This document shows, in pieces, positions 1 through 8,946 of a stretch of DNA of 60,581 bases (position 1 is the stretch's first letter; each line of letters starts with the position of its first letter). The translations under genes were made by a program, and so were the position numbers. This stretch comes from Syntrophomonadaceae bacterium (GTDB lineage: Bacteria; Bacillota; Syntrophomonadia; Syntrophomonadales; Syntrophomonadaceae): contig JAQWBP010000008.1 of the NCBI GenBank assembly GCA_028706315.1, forward strand, positions 1-60,581, in the 5' to 3' direction. Below the pieces are notes generated by a model. It did not search any database, was not told the origin of the DNA, and was given only the letters and a program-made list of their open reading frames with translations.

Positions 1-189
1 TATTACTATTGTAAAGATCGTAAGAAGTACTATTATTGCCATCCAGTTAATTCGCGGGCGAAACACTACGACCACCCCCATCTGTTTCAATATATGAAGA
101 GTAGATACATTTGGTGCACATATTTAATAATTTTTAATTGTGAATTACGGTCGAAATGCACCCGCATTTCTATTTATTCCATTAATTAG
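1..189 (+). CDS. Possible 3' end of an unidentified gene cut by the window edge
   Basis: Frame 1 is open from the first base to a TAG at 187-189. It reads as a Tyr/Cys/His/Lys-rich peptide (YYYCKDRKKYYYCHP near its start), then a more hydrophobic stretch. I do not recognise it. The tyrosine- and cysteine-rich composition recalls small spore-coat proteins, but that is only an impression. No start is visible, so it may be the tail of a gene lying to the left or a chance open frame. The last third overlaps AT-rich sequence of the kind seen beside the dispersed repeats. Confidence 0.22.
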   Translation, partial: YYYCKDRKKYYYCHPVNSRAKHYDHPHLFQYMKSRYIWCTYLIIFNCELRSKCTRISIYSIN

Positions 190-389
190 ACGCGGATTGC
201 CGCGGATTTTTAATAGACACAGATTTACGCTGATTTTTTCTTTTGTTTTCAGTAGTTTATGGAAAATCTGCGGTAATCATATAAAATCCGCGTGTGAGCG
301 TTAGCGAACCCGCGTTGAATTATGCTAGCAGGATAAAATAATAAAATATAAATCTGCGTAAGTCATGAAAGTCTGTGTTAGTCTGCGTC
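188..389 (+). repeat. Dispersed fold-back repeat, copy A
   Basis: Intergenic element beginning AGACGCGG and ending GTCTGCGTC, so the two ends are inverted relatives of each other. The right arm (352-389) holds three spaced copies of a TCTGCGT-like core. The left arm (188-235) carries the same core inverted (CGCGGATT, CAGATTTACGC). A central module at 285-316 recurs inverted in copy B (12292-12323), and its 298-330 part recurs in copy C (21720-21752). No coding capacity. It lies upstream of gltX. Confidence 0.7.
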
Positions 390-544
390 CCAAAATCTGT
401 AATGGGGAAAACGGCAGTTTCCCTACCATAATTAAGCATTAAAAATTTATAATTCAAAATTCATACTGCGCCGCAGTATGGTTTGAAAAGGCCAGGTTGG
501 TGAGCTAAACTATGGTTACGTTATTATTAAGGAGTGGATTTAGT

Positions 545-2008
545 TTGGATGATATTCGAGTTCGCTTTGCCCCGAGTCCTACGGGGACTTTACATATTGG
601 TGGAGCAAGAACTGCACTTTTTAACTGGTTATTTGCCCGGAGTCAAGGGGGAAAATTTATACTGCGCCTTGAAGATACTGATACTGAGCGATCTACTGAA
701 AATTCTGCTATCGGTATTCTTGATGGTCTTAAATGGCTGGGCTTAGATTGGGATGAGGGACCAGAATTAGGAGGTCCGTACGGCCCTTATCGCCAGAGCG
801 AGCGTCTGAGTATTTATAGGAAATACCTGCAGCAATTACTTGATGAAGGGAAAGCTTATTACTGTTTCTGCACCCCAGAAGAAATACAAAATGAAAGAAA
901 AAAAGCGCAAGCAGAAAAACGGGATTATAAGTATGTTGGTAAATGCCCGACGCTTAGTAAGGAAGAAGTGGCTCACCGGCTTAGCCAGGGATTGAAACCA
1001 GTTATCAGATTTAAAGTCCCTAAAACTGGATTTACAATTGTTCATGATCTTATCAGGGAAGATGTTGAGTTTAACAATTCTTTGTTTGATGATTTTATTA
1101 TTGCTAAATCAGATGGGTGGCCAACTTACAACTTTGCCGTAGTAGTAGATGATTTTTCCATGAAAATTTCACATGTAATCCGGGCTGAGGAGCACCTTTC
1201 CAATACCCCTAAACAAATTCTTATATATGAAGCACTAGGATTTGATATGCCAAAGTTCGCCCATGTATCTATGATTCTTGCTCCTGACCGCAGTAAATTA
1301 TCGAAACGCCACGGAGCTACCTCAGTACAAGAGTTTCGTGATGATGGGTATCTACCTAGTGCACTTGTTAATTATCTGGCCTTACTCGGATGGTCTACCG
1401 GACAAGATAAAGATATCTGGAGTCTTGATGAAATGATTAGCCAGTTTAGTCTGCAGGATGTATCACGTTCCCCTGCGATATATGATTTACAAAAGTTAAC
1501 CTGGATGAATGGACATTATTTATGTGCAGCTAATATTGACGATATTATGGCGCTCATAGAAGATGGTGCAAAATCCCGGGGCTGGCTAAATGATGACAAC
1601 CGGGCTTACCTTACAAAAACTATTGATCTGGCTCGCACCAGGGTTAAGACAATTAATGAAATTTTTACGGAAGCAGATTATTTCTTTGAGGATATTAAAT
1701 CCTATAATGAAAAAGGAATAAAAAAATATTTCTCTAAGAATACTACTAATGATATCTTTAATGAAGTAATTAGCATAATTGAAAAACTGCAAACATTTAC
1801 TGCTATAGAAATAGAAGAGCAATTACGTAAGAAAGCAGATGATATGCAGATAAAGGCTGGTGAAATTATTCATCCGGTAAGATTAGCTTTATCAGGTCGT
1901 ATCGCTACACCTGGCCTTTTTGAGATAATGGAATTACTTGGTAAAGACAGATGTATTGCCCGACTGAAAAATGCTACTATTTTTATTAAGGATCTGCAAA
2001 ATAAATAA
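545..2008 (+). CDS. gltX: Glutamyl-tRNA synthetase
   Basis: Class I aminoacyl-tRNA synthetase charging tRNA-Glu (in many Firmicutes also tRNA-Gln, followed by amidation). The HIGH-type signature APSPTGTLHIGG is at residues 9-20 and the KMSKS equivalent SKLSKRHG near residue 245; the C-terminal half is the helical anticodon-binding region. I place the start at TTG 545, ten bases after AAGGAG (529-534), giving 487 aa, the usual family length. An in-frame ATG at 512 has no ribosome-binding site and would add 11 residues not typical of the family. The gene is followed by tRNA-Gln and tRNA-Glu genes, the latter a substrate. No T-box leader is visible upstream. Confidence 0.96.
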   Translation: MDDIRVRFAPSPTGTLHIGGARTALFNWLFARSQGGKFILRLEDTDTERSTENSAIGILDGLKWLGLDWDEGPELGGPYGPYRQSERLSIYRKYLQQLLDEGKAYYCFCTPEEIQNERKKAQAEKRDYKYVGKCPTLSKEEVAHRLSQGLKPVIRFKVPKTGFTIVHDLIREDVEFNNSLFDDFIIAKSDGWPTYNFAVVVDDFSMKISHVIRAEEHLSNTPKQILIYEALGFDMPKFAHVSMILAPDRSKLSKRHGATSVQEFRDDGYLPSALVNYLALLGWSTGQDKDIWSLDEMISQFSLQDVSRSPAIYDLQKLTWMNGHYLCAANIDDIMALIEDGAKSRGWLNDDNRAYLTKTIDLARTRVKTINEIFTEADYFFEDIKSYNEKGIKKYFSKNTTNDIFNEVISIIEKLQTFTAIEIEEQLRKKADDMQIKAGEIIHPVRLALSGRIATPGLFEIMELLGKDRCIARLKNATIFIKDLQNK

Positions 2009-2035
2009 AAATTCCAATTTTTTTGCCTTGAACCT

Positions 2036-2064
2036 TTGACAATAATTTTACCCTGTATTATAAT
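2036..2064 (+). promoter_or_regulatory. Consensus sigma-A promoter for the tRNA pair
   Basis: TTGACA at 2036-2041 and TATAAT at 2059-2064 are separated by exactly 17 bases. Both hexamers match consensus, as expected for a stable-RNA promoter. The start of transcription should fall near 2071, about 25 bases before the tRNA-Gln. Confidence 0.9.
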
Positions 2065-2095
2065 AGTTTTCGCGCAGATGATTAGCGTAATACGT

Positions 2096-2169
2096 TGCCG
2101 GTTGGTGTAGAGGTAGCACGACTGACTCTGGATCAGTTCGCCAGGGTTCGAATCCTTGACCGGCAGCCA
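2096..2169 (+). tRNA. tRNA-Gln (anticodon CTG)
   Basis: The 74-nt sequence folds as a cloverleaf: acceptor TGCCGGT/ACCGGCA, D stem GTG/CAC, anticodon stem ACTGA/TCAGT around loop CTCTGGA (anticodon CTG), T stem CAGGG/CCTTG with TTCGAAT, discriminator G and an encoded CCA. The weak U1-A72 first pair is a known glutamine-tRNA identity feature. It is the first gene of a two-tRNA unit. Confidence 0.93.
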
Positions 2170-2179
2170 TTTTATAAGT

Positions 2180-2255
2180 GGCCCCATCGTCTAGTGGCCT
2201 AGGATGCCGCCCTCTCACGGCGGAGACAGGGGTTCGACTCCCCTTGGGGCTACCA
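2180..2255 (+). tRNA. tRNA-Glu (anticodon CTC)
   Basis: A 76-nt cloverleaf with anticodon stem CCGCC/GGCGG around loop CTCTCAC (anticodon CTC), T stem AGGGG/CCCCT with TTCGACT, and encoded CCA. The first acceptor pair is G-U. It lies 10 bases after the tRNA-Gln and is presumably co-transcribed with it. Confidence 0.93.
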
Positions 2256-2295
2256 TTAATTGAAAGTTTCTACCCTTCCTTGAGAAGGTAGTAAA

Positions 2296-2325
2296 AGACC
2301 ACTCCTGTTGGGTGGTCTATTTTTA
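2296..2325 (+). terminator. Rho-independent terminator after the tRNA pair
   Basis: Stem AGACCAC (2296-2302) pairs with GTGGTCT (2312-2318), then ATTTTTAT. It closes the tRNA unit just before the next small gene. Confidence 0.75.
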
Positions 2326-2350
2326 TATATGAACAGGAGTGAAGAATTAC

Positions 2351-2602
2351 GTGCGTACACTGGTAGCTACAGCCTTGTCTAATGCCAAAGGAAGAGATAT
2401 CTATTGTGCCGCCCAAAAAGTAACTGACCAGCAGATTAATATCCTACGTAATACAAGCAGACAGGAACTGATATCTAATGGTTTTACCTTTATAAAGTTA
2501 ATTTCGCTGGACTATCCTAATGTTAAAGGCTATGCAATTTTCTTTGAAGGCCATCTGGACGAAATGAACCGGAGTCTGAAAAGTATTGAAAGAGGCTATT
2601 AG
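2351..2602 (+). CDS. Small conserved-looking protein of unknown function
   Basis: An 83-residue soluble protein, not recognised. I choose GTG 2351 because AGGAG (2335-2339) sits 11 bases before it; an earlier in-frame GTG at 2339 overlaps that same ribosome-binding site. The chain is mixed alpha/beta-looking (VRTLVATALSNAKGRDIY at the start, a short FTFIKLISLDYP strand in the middle) with no membrane segment, cysteine motif or known catalytic signature. It sits alone between the tRNA terminator and a terminator shared with convergent tyrS, so it is probably transcribed by itself or by read-through. Confidence 0.7.
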   Translation: MRTLVATALSNAKGRDIYCAAQKVTDQQINILRNTSRQELISNGFTFIKLISLDYPNVKGYAIFFEGHLDEMNRSLKSIERGY

Positions 2603-2609
2603 AACTGAC

Positions 2610-2638
2610 AGAGCCGTGTAATTTTTTTACACGGCTCT
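2610..2638. terminator. Bidirectional terminator between the small gene and tyrS
   Basis: Stem AGAGCCGTGTAA (2610-2621) pairs with TTACACGGCTCT (2627-2638) around a T run, with flanking T-rich sequence. It serves the convergent genes on both sides. Confidence 0.75.
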
Positions 2639-2645
2639 TAATTTG

Positions 2646-3866
2646 TTACCCGGATATTTTTACTTTTATAAATTTACGTTTACCTACTTGTATAACCATA
2701 CTATCTTCAAGACTCAAGTCTTCATCGCTGTATTTTTCCCCGTTAATCTTAACTGCTCCCTGTTTAATCATTCTTTTGCCCTCACTAGTAGAAGACACCA
2801 TATTTTGATCTTGCAGGAATTTGGGCAGCCAAGTTTCAGTTTCATTTACTATTACCTCCGGGATATCATCAGGGATATCTCCTTTAGAAAAAACTAATTT
2901 GAATTTTTCTTCGGCCTGGTCTGCTGCTTCACTATTATGGTACATAGTGATTAGCTCTTTCGCCAGTCTTATCTTAGCATCGCGGGGATTAATTTTGCCG
3001 CTTTGCATTCCCTTTTTAATATCACTTACTTCCTGCATTGAGACTGTAGTAAGCAACTCGAAATACCTTATTATTAACTCATCCGTGATAGACATGGTTT
3101 TACCGAACATTTCATAAGGCTCTTCGTTAACGCCAATATAGTTACCCAGACTTTTGCTCATTTTTTGGACCCCGTCTGTACCTTCTAAAATAGGCATCAT
3201 GATAGCTATCTGTGGTTCATAACCGTATTCGCGTAGCAGATGTCTTCCTACCAACAGGTTAAATTTCTGGTCAGTTCCTCCCAACTCAACATCGGCTTGC
3301 AGCGCAACGGAATCATATCCCTGCATCAATGGATATAGAAACTCATGAACTCCAATAGGTAACCCTTCTTTATAGCGATTATCGAAATCATCCCGTTCTA
3401 ACATACGAGCAACAGTATATTTTGCTGCCAGGGTTAATACACCTTCCAGATTAAGTTTTGATAACCATTCGCTATTAAAATGAACAACTGTTTTTACGGG
3501 ATCTAAAACTTTAAATATCTGATCCTGGTAAGTAGCTGCATTAATTTGCACCTGTTCTTCAGTTAACTGCTTACGTGTTTCCGATTTACCGCTAGGATCG
3601 CCAATTCGGCCAGTAAAATCACCAATAATAAGATGCACCTCATGTCCGAAATCCTGAAACTGCCGTAACTTATTGAGTACTACTGTATGTCCCAGGTGGA
3701 TGTCAGGTGCAGTAGGGTCTAAACCAAGCTTTACTTTTAAAGGTCGATTCTCTTTTATTGACTTAAAGAGCTTGTCTTTTAGTTCTTCTTCGGGAATAAG
3801 TTCTGCAACCCCCCGCTTGATAATTTCAAGCTGTTCAGTCACCTGATTATTAATGTTTTTTTCCAC
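2646..3866 (-). CDS. tyrS: Tyrosyl-tRNA synthetase (TyrZ-like)
   Basis: Class I synthetase for tRNA-Tyr. HIGH-type motif HLGH lies at residues 57-60 in the [10 protein letters not shown] context of the TyrZ branch. [11 protein letters not shown] is near residue 235, and a C-terminal S4 RNA-binding domain ([20 protein letters not shown]) ends the protein. The start is GTG 3866, seven bases after AAGGAGG, giving 406 aa; the longer open frame to 3920 adds residues with no ribosome-binding site. The leader is short and shows no T-box, unlike many Firmicute tyrS genes. It is a single gene divergent from the penicillin-binding protein. Confidence 0.95.
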   Translation of the reverse strand: MEKNINNQVTEQLEIIKRGVAELIPEEELKDKLFKSIKENRPLKVKLGLDPTAPDIHLGHTVVLNKLRQFQDFGHEVHLIIGDFTGRIGDPSGKSETRKQLTEEQVQINAATYQDQIFKVLDPVKTVVHFNSEWLSKLNLEGVLTLAAKYTVARMLERDDFDNRYKEGLPIGVHEFLYPLMQGYDSVALQADVELGGTDQKFNLLVGRHLLREYGYEPQIAIMMPILEGTDGVQKMSKSLGNYIGVNEEPYEMFGKTMSITDELIIRYFELLTTVSMQEVSDIKKGMQSGKINPRDAKIRLAKELITMYHNSEAADQAEEKFKLVFSKGDIPDDIPEVIVNETETWLPKFLQDQNMVSSTSEGKRMIKQGAVKINGEKYSDEDLSLEDSMVIQVGKRKFIKVKISG

Positions 3867-3890
3867 AAAATAACCTCCTTGCCATAAAAA

Positions 3891-3920
3891 ATGATAGCAT
3901 ATAGACTTAATGATGTGCAA
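3891..3920 (-). promoter_or_regulatory. Probable tyrS promoter
   Basis: Read on the minus strand, TTGCAC (3920-3915) and TATCAT (3896-3891) are 18 bases apart, 25 bases before the GTG start. This leaves no room for a structured leader. Confidence 0.5.
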
Positions 3921-4045
3921 TAATTAGAGCCATAAAGGCGTATATTGAGAAGACAAATTTATACCTGCTTAGATTAAACAGCAGGAAAACAGCCTTAATT
4001 TGTCTAATAATATACTATCATTTATCCAGGAGGCTTAGTTTTTTA

Positions 4046-6454
4046 ATGGCAGAAATTAGAAAAAGAAAAAAGAAAAGTAATCGCTTAAAAAAATTAATTG
4101 TTATTATTGGAGTAATCGCTTTGTTAGGTACAGGCACTGTCGGAGGTATCTTTGCTTATGCAGCTCGCGACCTACCTGTATGGAATCCGGAGCAGCTTTC
4201 AGGTGCTAATACTACTTTTCTCTATGATGATAATGATCAAGTGATGTCCCAACTACATGCAGAGGAAAATCGAACTGAGATTAGCCTTGATAAAGTTCCA
4301 GACAATTTGGTTAAAGCTTTTATTGCTACAGAAGACCAGGATTTTTATGACCACCATGGAGTTAATTTTAAAGGCATAGCCCGGGCATTAGTCCGAAACT
4401 TTCAATCCCGCGATCTTACCGGACAAGGTGCCAGTACCATAACTCAACAGCTGGCCAGAAATGCATTTCTATCATTTGATAAGCAATGGGAAAGAAAAGT
4501 AAAAGAGGTTATTCTTGCTTTCAAACTTGAATCCGCATTTTCTAAAGATGAAATTATGGCCATGTACCTTAATAAAATTTATTTTGGAGCTGGTGCCTAC
4601 GGAGTTCAGGCGGCTGCATCAACTTACTTCGGTAAAGATGTAAGTGAACTTACCCTCCCTGAATGTGCCCTACTGGCAGGTCTGCCGCAAAGTCCAAACG
4701 GGTATAATCCTTTTCAATATTATGACCGCGCTAAAGCCCGGCAAAAAATAGTATTAAATAATATGGTTAACTGCGGCTATATAGACCAGACAAGCGTTGA
4801 TGAGGCCTTTAATACCGAGCTGATCTTTAAGAAGAGTAACATAAGTAATAACAAATACGGTTATTTTGTAGATGCGGTTATAGATGAAGCTCTTACTATT
4901 ATCAGTAAACAGAAAATCTATGATGATCCGGAAAATGCAATATACCGTGCTGGCTTGAAAATCTATACCACTATGGATGCAAGTATGCAGAGTCATGCAG
5001 AAGAACTTTATAGTAATGCTAATAATTTCCCTAATCAAAATGCCAATGGAGAGCCAGTACAATCCGCTATGGTATTAATGGAACATAGTAGTGGTGAAGT
5101 TAAAGCCCTTATGGGAGGAAGGGGATATGAACAGAGACGAGGTTTTAACCGCGCGACAAGTGCATACCGCCAGCCAGGTTCTTCGATAAAACCAATTTCA
5201 GTTTACGCCCCGGCCCTGGAAAATGGTTATATGCCTTTTTACGTTCTGGATGATTCCCCCATCTCTTATAAATCTAGTGGTTCGGTCTGGAGCCCTAAAA
5301 ACTACGATGGTAGCTACAAGGGACTGATAACCATGAGAACTGCTGTACAGTGGTCGATCAATACGTACGCCGTGCAGATGCTTGATAAAGTCGGAGTAAG
5401 AACTGGTTTTGACTATGCGAAAAGTATGGGTCTGGAACTCATTGATACCCCGGGCACTAATGATCTTGGACTTGCTCCCCTTTCCCTAGGTGGATTAACC
5501 CGAGGAGCTACACCTATGCAGATGGCTGGAGCTTACGGTACTCTTGGCAATGGCGGGGTATATGTTAAACCACATTTAATCCGTAAAATAGTTGACAATA
5601 ACGGTATAGAAATATATAAAGCTGCACCTGGTTATAATCGTGCTATGTCAGAACAAAGTGCATGGCTTATGGGCAACATGCTACAGACAGTTGTAAATGC
5701 AGGTACTGGTACCAATGCTAAGGTTCCAGGAGTAGTGACTATGGGTAAAACGGGTACTTCTGAAGAATATAAAGACTCCTGGTTCTGTGGCTATACCCCG
5801 GGTTATTCAGTGGCTGTATGGATGGGTTTTGATAAAGAACATACTATGAATAAAGTGTATGGGGGCGGATATCCGGCCAAAATATTCCGCTCGATGCTGG
5901 TGGTGGCTCACCAGAAAAACAATCCCCATCAACGTCCTATGCCAACGGGGATTACACAAGTATCTGTGTGTTCAAAGTCAGGTAAACTCCCTTCTGAAAG
6001 TTGCCCAGAAGATTTAATAATTACTGAATATTGCCTCAGTGATTCACTACCTAAAGATACTTGTGATGGTCATGAATATGTATATATCTGTCCCGAATCA
6101 GGTAAACTGGCAGGAAAATATTGTCCCAATCCAGAAATGAGGGTGTTGGTAAAAACCGGGGATAATAGCCATACTACTGATAAGATCCCAACGGAGACGT
6201 GTGATATTCATACTGATGTCACCATACCAGGAATGTTTACGAATGAGGTATATGTCTGCAGGGATCCACGTAATGAAGGGCAACTCTACCGGGCGAATGT
6301 ACCCAATCCCATGCAGTCAGGAGGCTGTCCCCAGGAGTATCTGGAAAAAATAATGCTGCGTCCTGGCCAGAAGTTGCCGAAATGCCCGCTGGATGACCAC
6401 CAGTTAGCCACAAGAAAAGCTAAAGATATTATTGATGATGTAAGAGACCACTAA
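4046..6454 (+). CDS. ponA: Class A penicillin-binding protein (transglycosylase/transpeptidase)
   Basis: Bifunctional peptidoglycan synthase anchored in the membrane. A basic N-terminus is followed by one TM helix (about 16-38). The GT51 glycosyltransferase domain shows EDQDFYDHHG at 96-105 and STITQQLARN at 130-139. The transpeptidase has SSIK at 379-382 (catalytic Ser379), SIN in WSINTYA and KTGTS at 568-572. The last 170 residues hold about ten cysteines, with a repeated CxxSGKLxxxxCP pattern seen twice, so the tail is probably disulphide-linked outside the membrane. ATG 4046 follows AGGAGG. The gene stands alone, closed by a strong terminator. Confidence 0.95.
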   Translation: MAEIRKRKKKSNRLKKLIVIIGVIALLGTGTVGGIFAYAARDLPVWNPEQLSGANTTFLYDDNDQVMSQLHAEENRTEISLDKVPDNLVKAFIATEDQDFYDHHGVNFKGIARALVRNFQSRDLTGQGASTITQQLARNAFLSFDKQWERKVKEVILAFKLESAFSKDEIMAMYLNKIYFGAGAYGVQAAASTYFGKDVSELTLPECALLAGLPQSPNGYNPFQYYDRAKARQKIVLNNMVNCGYIDQTSVDEAFNTELIFKKSNISNNKYGYFVDAVIDEALTIISKQKIYDDPENAIYRAGLKIYTTMDASMQSHAEELYSNANNFPNQNANGEPVQSAMVLMEHSSGEVKALMGGRGYEQRRGFNRATSAYRQPGSSIKPISVYAPALENGYMPFYVLDDSPISYKSSGSVWSPKNYDGSYKGLITMRTAVQWSINTYAVQMLDKVGVRTGFDYAKSMGLELIDTPGTNDLGLAPLSLGGLTRGATPMQMAGAYGTLGNGGVYVKPHLIRKIVDNNGIEIYKAAPGYNRAMSEQSAWLMGNMLQTVVNAGTGTNAKVPGVVTMGKTGTSEEYKDSWFCGYTPGYSVAVWMGFDKEHTMNKVYGGGYPAKIFRSMLVVAHQKNNPHQRPMPTGITQVSVCSKSGKLPSESCPEDLIITEYCLSDSLPKDTCDGHEYVYICPESGKLAGKYCPNPEMRVLVKTGDNSHTTDKIPTETCDIHTDVTIPGMFTNEVYVCRDPRNEGQLYRANVPNPMQSGGCPQEYLEKIMLRPGQKLPKCPLDDHQLATRKAKDIIDDVRDH

Positions 6455-6467
6455 AAGTCTCACTAAT

Positions 6468-6499
6468 AAATAAGGAGGGCTTTAAGCCCTCCTTATTTT
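6468..6499. terminator. Bidirectional terminator between PBP and mutS2
   Basis: AAATAAGGAGGGC (6468-6480) pairs with GCCCTCCTTATTT (6486-6498) around TTTAA, giving A-rich and T-rich flanks on both strands. Confidence 0.8.
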
Positions 6500-6510
6500 A
6501 TCTAAATATA

Positions 6511-8850
6511 TTATTTAAATTCTATTATCGTTACTCCAAATCCACCTTCTTCTCTGAGGCCATCCCTAAAAGATTTAACATACCGGTGATCCCGAAGATA
6601 ATTTCTTACCGCTTTTCTTAATGCGCCGGTACCTTTGCCGTGAATTATGCAAACTGAATCTAAGCCTACCAAGTTAGCATCCTCCAGATATTTATCAATG
6701 TCAATTAGTGCATCCTCAGCCAGCTTTCCCCGTACATCTATTTCTTTAGAAATATGGCGGGCTTTTTCAAGAAACGTTTGATTACGCCATTTATAAGTCT
6801 TCTCCTCCGGAGAATCAGTTTTTACTACCTGGCTCTGGTTAACATTCAACTTCATAATTCCTACCTGTACGGTAATATCACCCTGCACATCAGGTCCATC
6901 GAGGATATAACCTTTCTGGTTTATATTCCTTATCAGCACATAGTCTCCAGGCCTTAGTTGATCAGTGGTTAGATCTTCGGCTGCTGTATTCACCGTTTTC
7001 TTTACTGTTATCTGCCTGAGTTTCTGGCGTTTTTTCTCTACTTCGTGCCATTTAGGCGGCTTTTGCTTATCTTTAAGTAATTCTTTTAATTCTTGAACAG
7101 CTTCGTTGGCTTCGTTTTTTACTTCCCGCAGGTATTTTTCTGCCTCAGTCCTGGCCTTGTCAATAATTTCGGCTCGTTCCTGGGAAAAAACTTTTTTTGC
7201 CTCGTCAAGGGCCTGTTTTTCTTGCAGAATTTCCGCGCGCAGGTCTTCTATCTCCCGGTTAGAAGTATCCAACTTAAAGCGGCTCTCTTTTAGATGTCTT
7301 ATCATATCGCCAAGTTCCATTTCCCGGCGAGGTACTAGTTCTCTGGCACGTTCAACCAGCGAATCATCCAGCCCCAGATGGGCAGCAATCTGAAAAGCGT
7401 TACTCTGACCAGGCATCCCTATAGTTAATTTATAAGTTGGCCGCAAGCTTACCGGGTCAAACTCCACACAGGCATTTTCAACCCGCTCATTTTGATAAGC
7501 GTAATTCTTTAATTCACTCTGGTGGGTGGTAACTACCGCTTTAGCTTTTTGACTACGAAGTTCTTCTAATACTACCCTGGCAAGTGCTGCACCTTCTACC
7601 GGATCAGTACCTGCCCCTAATTCATCTAGCAATACCAGCGAACGTTCATCAGCTCTTTTAAGAATATTAATAATATTGTTCATATGCGAAGAAAATGTAC
7701 TTAATGATTGTTCAATACTCTGTTCATCTCCGATATCCACATATATAGAATCAAATATTGATATACAGCTGTTTTCTCTGGCGGGAATAAATAGGCCACT
7801 CATCGCCATTACAGTTAATAAACCTACAGTTTTAAGGACTACTGTTTTTCCACCAGTATTAGGACCGGTTATTACTAAGATATCAAAGCGTTTGCCGATT
7901 TCAATGTTTATAGGTACTGCTTCTTCACCCAGAAGTGGATGTTTACCCCGATTTATCTCAACTATACCCCTAGTGTTTATCTCTGGCCGATATGAATTAG
8001 TCCGATAAGCCAGCCGGGCCCGGGCAAAAATTAAATCAATAATTCCCAAAATGTTCTGGTTGGTTGCCAGTTCATCTGTAAGGGCTGCTACGGCATCACT
8101 AAGCTTTCTAATAATTCTTTCCAGCTCTCTTTTCTCTTCCATTTGCATGCTGCGGATTTTGTTATTATGCTCGACAACTGCCAGCGGTTCGATAAATACA
8201 GTGGCACCGCTGGCGGATTCGGCATGTATTATCCCTTTTATATCATTTCTATGTTCTTGTTTTACCGGAACTACATACCGTCCATCTCGTTCAGTAACAA
8301 TTGCATCTTGTAATAGTTTCTGGTTATTCGCGGAACGAATAAAAGACTGGAGGTAATCCTTAATACGCATCCGGCTGATGTTTATCCCATTACGAACACT
8401 TTTAAGCCCTGGTGAAGCATCATCTCTAATTACGCCATCTTCACTAACCGACTCGTATAAAGTTCTTTCTAGTGAACGATTTTCGCTTATTCCGGCACAT
8501 AAGTTCTGCAACCTGGGATATTTCCCTTCTGCCACGTACTTTCTGGCTAACCGTGATGAGTGTAATAATAGGTATATATCCCATAGTTCTGCTGGATGCA
8601 GTAGCCCATTAACCCGGGCTTTAGCCAGTTGGTGGTCTACCAGTTTAAGCCCGCTCAAAAAAAAGGGTTCATTAAACCGCAAAGCCTCCATGGCTTCTTT
8701 AGTCTCATCCAGGCGCATATTGACAATGTCACAATCCGTAGACGGCATCATCTCCATAGCCAGTTTCCTGCCGCCTTCAAAGCTGGCTAATTCAGCCAGT
8801 TTCTGTTGTATTTTATGATATTCAAGTTTTCTTAACATTTCCTTGTTCAT
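6511..8850 (-). CDS. mutS2: MutS2 family ATPase/nuclease
   Basis: MutS2 proteins suppress recombination and, in Bacillus, act on collided ribosomes (family knowledge). The 779-aa chain has the MutS core with Walker A GPNTGGKT near residue 330 and Walker B LLDELGAGTDP about 80 residues later. A long coiled coil follows (about 510-620, rich in E, K and R). A C-terminal Smr domain holds EIDVRGKLAEDAL and the IHGKGTGAL motif. It lacks the mismatch-recognition domain of true MutS. All expected domains are present. It lies downstream of the U32 gene on the same strand. Confidence 0.95.
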   Translation of the reverse strand: MNKEMLRKLEYHKIQQKLAELASFEGGRKLAMEMMPSTDCDIVNMRLDETKEAMEALRFNEPFFLSGLKLVDHQLAKARVNGLLHPAELWDIYLLLHSSRLARKYVAEGKYPRLQNLCAGISENRSLERTLYESVSEDGVIRDDASPGLKSVRNGINISRMRIKDYLQSFIRSANNQKLLQDAIVTERDGRYVVPVKQEHRNDIKGIIHAESASGATVFIEPLAVVEHNNKIRSMQMEEKRELERIIRKLSDAVAALTDELATNQNILGIIDLIFARARLAYRTNSYRPEINTRGIVEINRGKHPLLGEEAVPINIEIGKRFDILVITGPNTGGKTVVLKTVGLLTVMAMSGLFIPARENSCISIFDSIYVDIGDEQSIEQSLSTFSSHMNNIINILKRADERSLVLLDELGAGTDPVEGAALARVVLEELRSQKAKAVVTTHQSELKNYAYQNERVENACVEFDPVSLRPTYKLTIGMPGQSNAFQIAAHLGLDDSLVERARELVPRREMELGDMIRHLKESRFKLDTSNREIEDLRAEILQEKQALDEAKKVFSQERAEIIDKARTEAEKYLREVKNEANEAVQELKELLKDKQKPPKWHEVEKKRQKLRQITVKKTVNTAAEDLTTDQLRPGDYVLIRNINQKGYILDGPDVQGDITVQVGIMKLNVNQSQVVKTDSPEEKTYKWRNQTFLEKARHISKEIDVRGKLAEDALIDIDKYLEDANLVGLDSVCIIHGKGTGALRKAVRNYLRDHRYVKSFRDGLREEGGFGVTIIEFK

Positions 8851-8946
8851 TTATTTCCCCACAATAATTCCTAATATTTTTAGTGCAAAAAGTTATGATG
8901 CACATGTATAAGTTCTGTGGTTTCTGCAGTGCAATTTTGATTTATC

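Noticed and set aside
1-511. T-box or riboswitch before gltX
   Set aside because: Structure here is explained by the dispersed repeat; no T-box core seen.
2339-2350. GTG 2339 as the start of the small gene after the tRNAs
   Set aside because: It overlaps the AGGAG that serves GTG 2351.
3867-4045. Possible T-box before tyrS
   Set aside because: No AGGGTGGTACCGCG core or stem I; the leader is only about 45 bases after a plausible promoter.
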